A stretch of DNA of 64,000 nt from Azoarcus sp. CIB (GCF_001190925.1 NZ_CP011072.1:4526001-4590000); one strand, 5' to 3'; positions 40,016 to 48,286 are shown, counted from the first letter of the stretch. Notes: generated by a model from the letters alone, not told the origin. Numbers and translations are program-made.

Positions 40016-41719
40016 ATGCCTCGAACGGACGACAACAGGAACCTGCAGGCTGGCGCAGCACCAACGACCACGCGCGCGGGCAACAGCCCGGAGCTGCGGC
40101 GCGTGCTCGCGAACATCCGCGTGCTGGTCGCCATCGTCGCCGCGACCGAGGCGGTATCGCTGTCGGCCTCCACCCGCCCGACCATGATGCTCGCAGTGCT
40201 CGGCTACGCGGCCTGGGCGGGATGGCTATGCTGGGTCGAACTGCACGGCATGCGCCCGATCCGCTCCATGCTGACCTCCTGGGTCGACGCGACCTGGATC
40301 CTCCTGTTCGCGTGGCTGGCCGGCACGCAGAGCAGCCTCTACACGCTGCTCCTGCTTTTCCCGGTGCTCTTCGCCGCGCTGAGCTTCGGCTTCGTGCCCG
40401 GCCTCGTCATCTCGCTGTTCTCCGCTGCAGGGGCGGCCGGCGAACTCCTCCTGCGCGACATGAACATCGGCAGACTCTCGCCGGAAATCATCCTCCAGCC
40501 CTTGTCGATCCTGGTCCTGGGGCCGCTGGTCGCCGGCCTCGCGCGCGCCGGCGTGCAGATGAACGAGCAGATGTCCATCGCCGACCGCCTGCTCGGCGCC
40601 GCCGACCCGCGCCTCGGCGTCAAGCGCGTCGCCGAGACCCTGCTGCGGGCCGTCTCGCGGCACTTCTCGGCCGATCTCGGCCTGCTGCTGATCTGGCTCC
40701 CGGGCGGCGACGCGCGGCTGTTCCGCTGCGACCGCAACGGCCGGTTCGCCGAACTCGACGGCGAACTGCGCACTGCCCTCGTCGAAGCGCTGGTGCGCCT
40801 GCCCGCGGATGTCGTCAGCGTGCACCACCACGCCCACCTCCTCGGCCGCTTGCCGCTGCGTTACACCAGCGGCTTCGACCTGGTGAACAAAACGCCCACG
40901 AACGCGGCACGGGAGGCCGTTCAGGATCTCGCCGAAGCGCTCGATGCGCACTCAATGATCGCGATCCCCATCTGCCGCCGCGGCCCCCACCCCTGCCGCC
41001 TGGTGCTCGAATCCGCGCACCGCCGCTATCGCTCCCACGACGCCGACCTCCTCGCCGGCGTCATGGATCAGCTCGCCCCCGTGCTCGAGAACGCCGGCCT
41101 GCTGGAGCGCCTCGCCGACGAAGCAATGGCCACCGAGCGTGCTCGCATCGGCCGCGACCTCCACGACAACGCGATCCAGCCCTATCTCGGCCTCAAATAC
41201 GGCATCGAAGCCCTCGCACGCAAGGCCGGCGCGGACAATCCGCTGCGCACGGACATCCTCGCCCTGCAGGAAGTCGCGCTCGACGAACTGCACACCCTGC
41301 GCGAGCTCGTGAGCGGCATGCGCAACGGCGCCTCCGGCGGTGACGACGCCCTCTGCCCCGCCTTGCAGCGACAGGCCAAGCGCTTCACCGAACTGTTCGG
41401 CATCGACGTGTCGGTGCAGTGCGAAGGCAACCTGTCGATCCGGCGCAAGCTCGCCGCCGCGATCTTCCCGATGGTCAGCGAGGCCCTCACCAACATCCGC
41501 CGCCACACTGCCGCCCCCCGTGCGGAGATCCTCGTCCGCGCGGACGACAATGACTACACCGTCGAGATCCGCAACCCGCACGACATCAACTCGCCTCCGG
41601 AACCCTTCGTACCCCGCTCTGTTGTCGAACGCGCAGATTCTGTAAGTGGATGTGTCGTAGTCGACATTCAACAGAACGGCATCACTGCTCTAATGATCTC
41701 GATCCCGAAAACAACCTGA
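40016..41719 (+). CDS. Membrane histidine kinase with HisKA_3 domain and atypical ATP-binding region
   Basis: This 567-residue protein has about five or six hydrophobic helices in the first 190 residues, then a GAF-like region. A HisKA_3 segment follows, with the phospho-acceptor histidine in ARIGRDLHDNAIQPYLGLKYGIEAL. The N-box (FPMVSEALTNIRRH) is kept, but the usual DxGxG and GLxGMRER boxes are replaced by EIRNPHDINSPPEPFVPRSV and a short C-terminus. It may bind ATP weakly, or represent a divergent subfamily. It is followed after 13 bases by a LuxR-type regulator, so the two form a pair. The target could be the nearby protease or Tad locus. Confidence 0.8.
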   Translation: MPRTDDNRNLQAGAAPTTTRAGNSPELRRVLANIRVLVAIVAATEAVSLSASTRPTMMLAVLGYAAWAGWLCWVELHGMRPIRSMLTSWVDATWILLFAWLAGTQSSLYTLLLLFPVLFAALSFGFVPGLVISLFSAAGAAGELLLRDMNIGRLSPEIILQPLSILVLGPLVAGLARAGVQMNEQMSIADRLLGAADPRLGVKRVAETLLRAVSRHFSADLGLLLIWLPGGDARLFRCDRNGRFAELDGELRTALVEALVRLPADVVSVHHHAHLLGRLPLRYTSGFDLVNKTPTNAAREAVQDLAEALDAHSMIAIPICRRGPHPCRLVLESAHRRYRSHDADLLAGVMDQLAPVLENAGLLERLADEAMATERARIGRDLHDNAIQPYLGLKYGIEALARKAGADNPLRTDILALQEVALDELHTLRELVSGMRNGASGGDDALCPALQRQAKRFTELFGIDVSVQCEGNLSIRRKLAAAIFPMVSEALTNIRRHTAAPRAEILVRADDNDYTVEIRNPHDINSPPEPFVPRSVVERADSVSGCVVVDIQQNGITALMISIPKTT

Positions 41720-41732
41720 GCGGCGACCGATC

Positions 41733-42413
41733 ATGATTGAAGTCACCGAACGCCCAATCCGTGTTTTCCTCGTCGATGACCATCGCGCAACGCTGTGGGG
41801 CCTCGAACGCCTCGTCGGCGCGGCGCAACGCATGCAACTGGCCGGCAGCGCGACCAGCATCGCCGAACTCCTCGCATCCCCCGAAAGCCGCGAGGCCGAC
41901 GTCATCGTCATCGACCTCGACCTCGGCGGCCACAATTCCAGCGACTCCTTCGCCGAGCTGCTCTCGACCTACGGCGCGAAGGTCCTCGTCCTCACCGGCG
42001 CCCGCGACCTCGATGCCCATCGCCGCGCGGTGATGGCCGGCGCCCGCGGCGTCGTGCGCAAGGAAGAACCCGTCGACGTCCTGCTGCGCGCGATCGAAAA
42101 AGTGCACGAAGGCGACGTGTGGGTGAACCGCGCGCTCATCGGCGACATCATGAACATGCTCACGGGCAACAAGAAAGCCGCCGCCCCCGACGACGCCCGC
42201 ATCGCCAGCCTCACGCCGAAGGAAGTCGAAGTCGTCGGCGCCGTCGTGCGCCACAAGGGCGCGAAGAGCCTGGTCATCGCCGACGACATCGGCATCAGCG
42301 AACACACACTGCGCAACCACCTGACCGCCATCTACCACAAGCTGGAAGTGCATGGCCGGCTCGAGCTGTACCTGTACGCCAAGGAACGCGGCATCGGCAA
42401 CGTCGCGCAATAG
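41733..42413 (+). CDS. LuxR-type response regulator
   Basis: This 226-residue protein has a receiver domain with VFLVDDH, the phospho-acceptor aspartate in VIVIDLDLGG, VLTGARD and the conserved lysine in VVRKEE. A LuxR-type helix-turn-helix follows (LTPKEVEVVGAVVRHKGAKSLVIADDIGISEHTLRNHLTAIYHKLEVHGR). It is the partner of the preceding kinase. The receiver resembles that of the stand-alone receiver protein at 47550. Regulation of the pilus locus is possible but not shown by the sequence. Confidence 0.87.
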   Translation: MIEVTERPIRVFLVDDHRATLWGLERLVGAAQRMQLAGSATSIAELLASPESREADVIVIDLDLGGHNSSDSFAELLSTYGAKVLVLTGARDLDAHRRAVMAGARGVVRKEEPVDVLLRAIEKVHEGDVWVNRALIGDIMNMLTGNKKAAAPDDARIASLTPKEVEVVGAVVRHKGAKSLVIADDIGISEHTLRNHLTAIYHKLEVHGRLELYLYAKERGIGNVAQ

Positions 42414-42465
42414 CCCGCCGCAGAAACCGCCCCCGCCTCCCTCCTATTAGCCCGGAAACTAAATA

Positions 42466-42526
42466 CCGTTCGGGCTGAGCTTGTCGAAGCCCTGTCGATG
42501 CCCTTCGACAAGCTCAGGGCGAACGG
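42466..42526. repeat. Palindromic intergenic repeat (CTGAGCTTGTCGAA type)
   Basis: CCGTTCGGGCTGAGCTTGTC and its inverted counterpart GACAAGCTCAGGGCGAACGG flank a short centre, forming a long imperfect hairpin between the response regulator and protease genes. Repeats of this sequence type are widespread in proteobacterial genomes. It could also act as a weak terminator. Confidence 0.75.
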
Positions 42527-42633
42527 TTGTATTTGAATACCGCCTGACAAGGGGCCCGCGCACGAGACACCGCGCGGGGTCGTGCCGTCCACCCCGTCCG
42601 TTTCGCACCTGCCGCCACACCGGAGGAGAAACC

Positions 42634-44247
42634 ATGCGTCACGCCACTTTCCTCGGCCCGCTCGCCGCAGCCTGCCTGATGTTCGCCCAGCCTCCGGCAC
42701 ACTCCGGCGGTCTCCCTGCCGGCGTCGCGCCCCCTCCCCGCTTCGCCCCCGACCAATTGCTGGTCGCGTTCCGCCCTGGCACTCCAGGCGCACAGATCGC
42801 CCAGGCGCACGCTGCAGCCGGCGCGCAGGTGCTCAAGCGCTTCGACGCCATCGGCGTATATTTCCTGTCGATCCCGTCGGGCGCCGTCGAAGCGACCGCT
42901 GCACTCTACGAGCGCAACCCGAACGTCCGCTACGCCGAACCGAACTTCCACCGCCCCCTGGTTCTGCCCACGGAAGGCCGGGACCCGGCCCTGCCCCCCG
43001 GGCTGGGCACCGACTACCTGCCACTGCAATGGGGCCTCAACAACACCGGCCAGCCCCTCTACGATTCCGCATCGGGCGCCAACGTGAACGGCACGCTCGA
43101 CGCCGACATCGACGCAGCGGAAGCGTGGGTCCTCTCGCGCAGCAACGACACCATCAAGATCGCGATCCTCGACAGCGGGGTCGAGTGCACGCATGTCGAC
43201 CTACTCGGCAAGTGCGTCGAACAGAAGAACTTCACCGCCAGCACCACCACCGCGGACGTCATCGGACACGGCACCCACGTCGCCGGCATCGCCGCGGCGA
43301 ACACCAACAACGGCAAAGGGACGGCCGGCGTCGGCTGGAACGCGAAAGTCGGATCGCTGAAGGTGTGCCACGAGTGGCCGTCGGAAGATCTCCCCCTCCT
43401 CGGCATGTGCGACGTCGCCGACTCCATAGCCGGTCTGATGTACGCGGCCGACAACGGCTACCGCGTCGCCAACATGAGCTACGGCAGCGACCCCGACCCC
43501 TACTCCCCTTCGCAAGCCGAAGCCGACGCCATCAAATACGCCTGGAGCAAGGGCGTCGTCCTCGTCGCGGCCGCCGGCAACGACTACGCTTCGACGCGTC
43601 ACTACCCCGCCGCCTTCCCCGAAGTCATCTCCGTCGCCGCCACCGACCGGCACGACAACCTCGCCTATTTTTCGAGCTTCGGCTCGTCATGGGTGTCCGT
43701 CGCGGCCCCCGGTCACGACATCCTCTCGGCCTACCCCAACGTCGCCTGCGGCATCCCGCTGGATGACCCGGAAGGCTGCTACAACTGGCTGTCCGGCACC
43801 TCGATGGCATCCCCCCACGTCGCCGGCCTCGCTGCGCTCGTCCTCACCCGCTACGGCAACATCACGAACACCCAGGCCCGCGCCCATATCGAGAACACAG
43901 CCAACCCACAAGGCGCCCTCGGCCAGAATTTCCGCGCCTGGGTGCGATACGGCCGCGTCAACGCCCACCTCGCCCTGACCGCCGACAACCCGCCCCCGCC
44001 GCCCCCGACCATCACCCTCACTGCGACCGGCTACAAGGTCAAGGGCCAGCAGAAAGCGGATCTACAATGGATGGGCGCGACCACGAACTCGATGGACGTC
44101 CTGCGCAACGGCAGCGTCGTCGCCACCACCCAGAACGACGGCGCCTACACCGACCCGATTAATCGGACCGGTGGCGGCAGCTACACCTACAAGGTGTGCG
44201 AAGCCGGCACGGCAGTGTGCTCGAACGAGGCGACGATCACCTTCTGA
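42634..44247 (+). CDS. Secreted subtilisin-like serine protease (S8)
   Basis: The 537-residue precursor has a signal peptide (to about residue 24) and a fervidolysin/I9-like propeptide (about 36-110, ending NVRYAEPNF). The S8 catalytic domain has D180 (AILDSGV), H212 (GHGTHVAG) and S390 (SGTSMASPH). A C-terminal fibronectin III-like domain follows a proline linker (NPPPPPPT). CGGAGGAG precedes the ATG. The protein is probably exported and self-processed. It sits between a two-component system and toxin-antitoxin genes, about 4 kb before the pilus locus. Its substrate is unknown. Confidence 0.9.
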   Translation: MRHATFLGPLAAACLMFAQPPAHSGGLPAGVAPPPRFAPDQLLVAFRPGTPGAQIAQAHAAAGAQVLKRFDAIGVYFLSIPSGAVEATAALYERNPNVRYAEPNFHRPLVLPTEGRDPALPPGLGTDYLPLQWGLNNTGQPLYDSASGANVNGTLDADIDAAEAWVLSRSNDTIKIAILDSGVECTHVDLLGKCVEQKNFTASTTTADVIGHGTHVAGIAAANTNNGKGTAGVGWNAKVGSLKVCHEWPSEDLPLLGMCDVADSIAGLMYAADNGYRVANMSYGSDPDPYSPSQAEADAIKYAWSKGVVLVAAAGNDYASTRHYPAAFPEVISVAATDRHDNLAYFSSFGSSWVSVAAPGHDILSAYPNVACGIPLDDPEGCYNWLSGTSMASPHVAGLAALVLTRYGNITNTQARAHIENTANPQGALGQNFRAWVRYGRVNAHLALTADNPPPPPPTITLTATGYKVKGQQKADLQWMGATTNSMDVLRNGSVVATTQNDGAYTDPINRTGGGSYTYKVCEAGTAVCSNEATITF

Positions 44248-44387
44248 CCCCATCCGGGGGCGTTGGACGCCCGGAATCTGTCGCGTTGGCGGCCCGATCA
44301 TTTCCGGAGCAGCGTATTCGGCAGCGAGGTCGGCATCTGCTTCCCGGTCGCCAAACTCACCGACCAGCCGACCGCTTCGACGCCCTG

Positions 44388-44416
44388 CGACCGTGTAATC
44401 GACGCTACGAGCCTCG
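44388..44416. repeat. Left copy of an imperfect 29-bp direct repeat flanking the toxin-antitoxin block
   Basis: The copy begins CGACCGTGTAATCGACGC and matches 47360-47388 at 25 of 29 positions. In one frame both copies read DRVIDA(T/A)SL, so they may be remnants of the same gene end. The 296-base gap around it (44248-44543) contains no complete gene. Confidence 0.45.
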
Positions 44417-44498
44417 AGAAGACTGACGATCGCGAGATTCCGGCTCCCGGACTATTGCCCCCAACGCATGGTGCTGACGTGGATTTACTCCCACCCTC

Positions 44499-44518
44499 GG
44501 TAGTAAGATATCAATACC
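44499..44518. promoter_or_regulatory. Candidate operator of the parD-parE-like pair
   Basis: GGTAGTAAGATATCAATACC is an imperfect palindrome (7 of 10 positions per arm) ending 25 bases before the antitoxin start. TAAGAT inside it could serve as a -10. Ribbon-helix-helix antitoxins normally bind such sites to repress their own operon. Confidence 0.4.
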
Positions 44519-44543
44519 ATCAACACCGTCGCAGGAGACCAGC

Positions 44544-44855
44544 ATGCCGAACCTCTCCGTCAAACTCGACGAGGCCATGCGCCAACGATTGCACGAGGTC
44601 GCCGTACGGGAGGGAGTGACGCCGCACGCCCTGATGCTGCGGGCCATCGGCCATGAACTCGATCGTGCCGAGGCAGAAGGCGCCTTTGTAAGTCGGGCCC
44701 TGCAGGCACGCCAACGCGTCGAAGCCACCGGGATGGCCATCGATGGCGCAGCCTTCGCCCGCTACCTGCGCACCCGGGTTCGCGGCGAAACCGCGCAACG
44801 GCCCGATCCGCAGGACATCACAAAGCGGAGCAAGACCAAGGCATCCGGCGAATGA
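44544..44855 (+). CDS. Ribbon-helix-helix antitoxin (ParD/RelB-like)
   Basis: This 103-residue protein has an N-terminal pattern MPNLSVKLDEAMRQRLHEVAVREGVTPHALMLRAI that fits a ribbon-helix-helix DNA-binding fold (one strand and two helices). A charged, probably flexible C-terminus would wrap the toxin. The start follows CAGGAGA. It overlaps the downstream ParE-like toxin gene by four bases, the standard antitoxin-toxin order. The family assignment rests on pattern and context; the exact subfamily is not clear. Confidence 0.75.
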   Translation: MPNLSVKLDEAMRQRLHEVAVREGVTPHALMLRAIGHELDRAEAEGAFVSRALQARQRVEATGMAIDGAAFARYLRTRVRGETAQRPDPQDITKRSKTKASGE

Positions 44856-45142
44856 CGCACTGGTGGCTGGCGCCAGAGGCCGCAGAAGACCTCGAACGGC
44901 TGGTCGATTTTGTCGCGCGAACCACACCAGAGATCGCCGCCGATACCGTCGAACTTATCCTCAACGCCCTGGAAATCCTGTCCCAACATCCGAGTATCGG
45001 CCGCCCGATGCCCCACGGGATGCGCGAATTGGTCATCTCTCGCGGCCGAACTGGCTATGTGGCGCTATACAGCTACGACGAACAGGACGACTCCGTGCTG
45101 GTGCTCGCAGTTCGGCACCAGCGGGAGGACGACTACCATTGA
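44852..45142 (+). CDS. RelE/ParE-family toxin
   Basis: This 96-residue protein has the RelE/ParE fold pattern: WWLAPEAAEDLERLVDFVARTTPE at the N-terminus, SQHPSIGRPMPHGMRELVISRGRTGYVALYSYD in the centre and a C-terminal strand VLVLAVRHQREDDY. The GxR-ExxI and the HxxxxY end match ParE-type members better than mRNA-cleaving RelE. It would inhibit DNA gyrase or translation unless bound by the upstream antitoxin. The ATG overlaps the antitoxin stop (ATGA). Confidence 0.82.
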   Translation: MTHWWLAPEAAEDLERLVDFVARTTPEIAADTVELILNALEILSQHPSIGRPMPHGMRELVISRGRTGYVALYSYDEQDDSVLVLAVRHQREDDYH

Positions 45143-45292
45143 CGGCGCAGCCCGACACCGCCTCGCCGCCCTGCTCGCGGACGCCAACCCGCGACAGGAT
45201 ATCGAAGACATTTAAGGCGAGCGGAAAGTGCGATACCTAAGCTTTCGCGCCTGGCCATAACCTCATGCTCCGCAGTAAATTGACCCGCCACC

Positions 45293-45390
45293 CATTTGTT
45301 CGAGTTTGACAAATGTTCACGTTTATCGAACAATAAAACATGAACGAGAGCGATGTTCATATTCAACAAATGTTCACGTAACACGAACAA
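45293..45390 (+). promoter_or_regulatory. Promoter and multi-site operator of the AbiE-like operon
   Basis: TTGACA (45306-45311), 17 bases and AACAAT form a plausible promoter. Overlapping it are two direct repeats, 45309-45333 and 45366-45390, sharing ACAAATGTTCACGT and GAACAA (21 of 25 positions), each holding TGTTC-N9-GAACA. Between them is ATGAAC-N9-GTTCAT (45340-45360). CATTTGT/ACAAATG (45293-45315) adds another inverted pair. AbiEi-type antitoxins repress their own promoters through repeated sites. Confidence 0.65.
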
Positions 45391-45423
45391 AACCAACCAC
45401 CAGACATGAATTGAGGCACCCCC

Positions 45424-46440
45424 TTGAAGGAAGACGAGATCCTTCAGCGAGCGACCGAGGCCTTCGCAGCAGAAACCGGCTTGCGCACGAAAATTTGGTC
45501 CGCACCTGCCGACCAAGTTCGAGCCGACGTCATGCTCGATGTCCTTGTAGAAGATCGTACCGTCCGCTTTCTCGCAGAGATCAAAGCGGTCGACCGTTTT
45601 CAGACCTTGGGGACAATCAAAGCCAAGGGGGAACATGCGCCGCATCCGCTCATTCTGGTCGCCCCATACATCAGCGCGGTGACCGCCCAACAATGCCGGG
45701 AATTGCGTCTCCCGTTCATTGACGAGGCTGGCAACGCATACATTGAAGCGCCCGGGTTGTTCATCTACATCACGGGCAAACGCCGCCCTGTCCAGACGCG
45801 TATCACTCCGGCCTATCGCGCCTTGACCCCTGCCGGACTCCGGATCGTCTTTGCGTTGCTCAATCGCCCCAAGCTCGCAGATGCACCATATCGCGACATC
45901 GCCAAGGCCGCACGGGTAGCGCTTGGAACTGTGGGTGACATATTGATGGATCTGGAGCACCGCGGCCATCTCGCCCCCGAAAAGCCCGGTCCGCGTCGTC
46001 TACTCACCCCGCGTCGCCTTCAGGAAGAGTGGATAACCCACTATCCGATCAAGCTCAGACCCAAGCTGAACGCTCGTCGATTCACCGCACCGAAGATCGA
46101 CTGGTGGCAGCATCAGGATGTCCGCCAGCACAATGCCTACTGGGGTGGGGAAGTTGCCGCAGCGAAGATTACCGGTTACCTGAAGCCAGCGACTGCCACG
46201 ATCTACCTCCAAGGCAAGCCGGATGCGCTCATCCTTGCCAATCGACTGCGTCCCGATGTTAACGGTGAAGTCGAACTCCTGGATGCATTTTGGACTCCAG
46301 ATACCCCGCGTCAAGCCGATGATGTCGCCCCCTCACTGGTCATCTATGCCGACCTGATGGCCACCGCCGATCCGCGCAATGTCGAAGCAGCGAAGTTGAT
46401 CCATGACCAATACCTCGCAACAACGGACAGTACAGCCTGA
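45424..46440 (+). CDS. AbiEi-like antitoxin/regulator of a type IV toxin-antitoxin system
   Basis: The 338-residue protein starts with TTG, preceded by TTGAGG at correct spacing. The N-terminal half (residues about 15-120) has a nuclease-like layout with RADVMLDVLV, FLAEIKAV and PFIDEAGNAYIE, as in the AbiEi_2 group, whose E-x-K resembles PD-(D/E)XK enzymes. A winged-helix part follows (LTPAGLRIVFALLNRPKLADAPYRDIAKAARVALGTVGDILMDLEHRGHL). It would neutralise the AbiEii-like toxin encoded next and repress the operon. The genes overlap by 38 bases. Base composition is less GC-rich than the neighbourhood, suggesting transfer. Confidence 0.75.
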   Translation: MKEDEILQRATEAFAAETGLRTKIWSAPADQVRADVMLDVLVEDRTVRFLAEIKAVDRFQTLGTIKAKGEHAPHPLILVAPYISAVTAQQCRELRLPFIDEAGNAYIEAPGLFIYITGKRRPVQTRITPAYRALTPAGLRIVFALLNRPKLADAPYRDIAKAARVALGTVGDILMDLEHRGHLAPEKPGPRRLLTPRRLQEEWITHYPIKLRPKLNARRFTAPKIDWWQHQDVRQHNAYWGGEVAAAKITGYLKPATATIYLQGKPDALILANRLRPDVNGEVELLDAFWTPDTPRQADDVAPSLVIYADLMATADPRNVEAAKLIHDQYLATTDSTA

Positions 46441-47317
46441 TCGCCCGGTTGATCCCCTACTTGTCGACATTCTGCGTCGGGTCGATGCCGCCACGCGCGA
46501 ACTGAGCATCGAATACTTCGTCGGTGGCGCATTGGCGCGCGACCTGATCCTGTTCCACGTCTTTGGCCGACACACAGGCCGAGCTACCCGCGATGTCGAT
46601 CTGGGAATCCACATAGATGATTGGACCACGCTCGACACGCTGAAAACCCACTTGATACGGGACGGAGTGTTCTCCGAGAAGGCCGGAGTCGCACATCGGC
46701 TTATCTACGACGCACACGATGCCGCCTTCGGCATTCCCCTTGATCTGCTGCCGTTTGGCGGCGTCGAATCAACTGACGGAACGATTGCGTGGCCCCCGGG
46801 CATGGAGATCCTCATGAGCGTCGCCGGGTTCGTCGAAGCTCGCCAGTCGGCCATGATGGTTGGGGTGACCGACGACGTCTGCATTTCTGTAGCCTCACTG
46901 CCGGCCCTTGCGATACTCAAGCTCATCGCCTGGCGTGACCGTCATCTTGAAACCACCAAAGATGCAGCGGATTTCCTGTTGATCGCGCGGAACTACTGCG
47001 ATGCCGGGAACCTCGACCGGTTGTACGATGCCGAGACGGCCTTGATGCAGGCGGCCGATTTTGATCCAGAACTCGCTGGTGCCATGCTGCTGGGCAAGGA
47101 CGCTGCCCAAATCTGCCAGCCCCACACGACGCAGGCCGTAACGGTCATCCTGACGGACGTCGGGCTACGGCAGCAACTAATCAGCCAACTCCTGCGAGCC
47201 ACGCTATCAGTGGGAGATGATGCCGGAAGCTCCCGAGCAGAGCGCTACCTGAACGCATTCCAAAGCGGACTAACGACTGTTGCGACGAAGAAGCCCGAAC
47301 GCAGACGGACGCGCTGA
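46403..47317 (+). CDS. AbiEii-like nucleotidyltransferase toxin
   Basis: This 304-residue protein has the nucleotidyltransferase pattern: FVGGALARDLILF and, after a short gap, TRDVDLGIHID, giving the GG and DxD elements that hold metal and NTP. A conserved LKLIAWRDRHLETTKDAADFLLI segment follows, typical of AbiEii-type and related proteins (K and R/D pairs). In type IV systems the toxin transfers nucleotides to tRNA or another target and is countered by AbiEi. ATG 46403 overlaps the antitoxin gene by 38 bases. The C-terminus is basic. Confidence 0.75.
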   Translation: MTNTSQQRTVQPDRPVDPLLVDILRRVDAATRELSIEYFVGGALARDLILFHVFGRHTGRATRDVDLGIHIDDWTTLDTLKTHLIRDGVFSEKAGVAHRLIYDAHDAAFGIPLDLLPFGGVESTDGTIAWPPGMEILMSVAGFVEARQSAMMVGVTDDVCISVASLPALAILKLIAWRDRHLETTKDAADFLLIARNYCDAGNLDRLYDAETALMQAADFDPELAGAMLLGKDAAQICQPHTTQAVTVILTDVGLRQQLISQLLRATLSVGDDAGSSRAERYLNAFQSGLTTVATKKPERRRTR

Positions 47318-47359
47318 TCACGGCCTGCGTACCGCAAGATCAACCCCTTCTCCTGGACC

Positions 47360-47388
47360 GACCGCGTAATCGACGCCGCCAGCCTCGC
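47360..47388. repeat. Right copy of the 29-bp direct repeat, within a gene remnant
   Basis: This copy begins CGACCGCGTAATCGACGC. The surrounding 47318-47410 encodes INPFSWTDRVIDAASL and a short tail to a stop, with no start codon of its own, and looks like the 3' end of a lost gene. The pair with 44388-44416 brackets the two toxin-antitoxin systems. The gap to 47549 holds nothing else recognisable. Confidence 0.45.
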
Positions 47389-47549
47389 CGAAATCTTCGC
47401 CGACGACTGAGCCGACCGGCGCTGCCCGGCGCCCCATCCAGGTGGTTTGTCATGGACCGCCCGCGCGCGTCCTCCTATGGGCGAAACTACCCGGTAAACG
47501 GTATGTTGAACCTACCGCGGCCTACGCCGCATGCGTGGAGCACGACACC

Positions 47550-47960
47550 GTGCCCTGCCTCACCCTCGCCCGTCCGATTGAAGTGCTGCTGATCGATGAT
47601 CAGCGGGCGATTCTCGCTGGCGTCACCGCGCTTATCGAGAGCGAGGGGCCTGGCATGCACGTTGCAGGCCGTGCCATGACTGGGCAGCAGGCACTCGCCC
47701 TTGCATCCAGCGCACAGCCCGACGTCATCGTGCTGGATGTCGATCTCGGCGGAGAGGATGGACTCACGCTGATTCCGGGCCTTCTATCCGCCTGCGGAGC
47801 GGCGATCATCGTATTTACCTGCTTGATCGATCCCGCCGCACGCCACCGCGCCGCGCACCTCGGCGCCGCTGGCTTCATACAGAAAACCGCTTCAGGCACC
47901 GAACTGATCGCCGCGATACGACGCTCAACGAATTCCGCCGACGTGATCGAGACGGACTGA
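47550..47960 (+). CDS. Stand-alone receiver-domain protein
   Basis: Starting at GTG 47550 (TGGAG upstream), the 136-residue protein consists of one receiver domain. It has the acidic pair in VLLIDDQ, the phospho-acceptor in VIVLDVDLGGEDG, the threonine in IVFTCL and the lysine in FIQKTA, so all catalytic residues are present. No output domain follows (ends STNSADVIETD). It resembles the receiver of the LuxR-type regulator at 41733. It may be a CheY-like single-domain regulator of the pilus or of the kinase, or a truncated LuxR-type regulator. A longer frame from 47442 lacks a ribosome binding site. Confidence 0.75.
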   Translation: MPCLTLARPIEVLLIDDQRAILAGVTALIESEGPGMHVAGRAMTGQQALALASSAQPDVIVLDVDLGGEDGLTLIPGLLSACGAAIIVFTCLIDPAARHRAAHLGAAGFIQKTASGTELIAAIRRSTNSADVIETD

Positions 47961-48286
47961 ACAGGGACGGATCACCCTCTCGCTTTGGTGACAGTCTCTA
48001 CCAGCCGCTCCCATTCTCAACGGTGACGCGTCCCGACGCCCGCCTGGCCATGCAAAACCGTCTGTCCGTCCGCATCCGTCTTTTTCCGATCCGCGCATCC
48101 TGCTTCCGCCCGGCGCTCGGACTTCCCAGATGCCGACAGTGGGCACGCGGGCACCGCATTCCCCCATGACAACTGTCCCGACCACGTCCCGTCACATGTA
48201 CCTATGCGGATTGGGCGCAACTGCCGATGCTCCCAACCCGGAAGATGCCTAATCTGAACTCAAGACGCACAGGACGGAACAACGCG
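47961..48286. other. Intergenic region upstream of the first pilin gene
   Basis: This 326-base region should contain the promoter of the Tad locus. It is rich in pyrimidine tracts on the plus strand. I found neither a convincing sigma70 or sigma54 promoter nor a small gene. Confidence 0.3.

Noticed and set aside
45309-45390. Possible CRISPR-like array at the repeats before the AbiE-like genes
   Set aside because: There are only two 25-bp copies with one spacer, overlapping a promoter, and they contain internal palindromes; an operator explains them better.
48121-48180. Possible sigma54 promoter (GGGCACGCGGGCACCGCAT) upstream of the first pilin
   Set aside because: The spacing and the TTGCA element do not match the consensus well enough.
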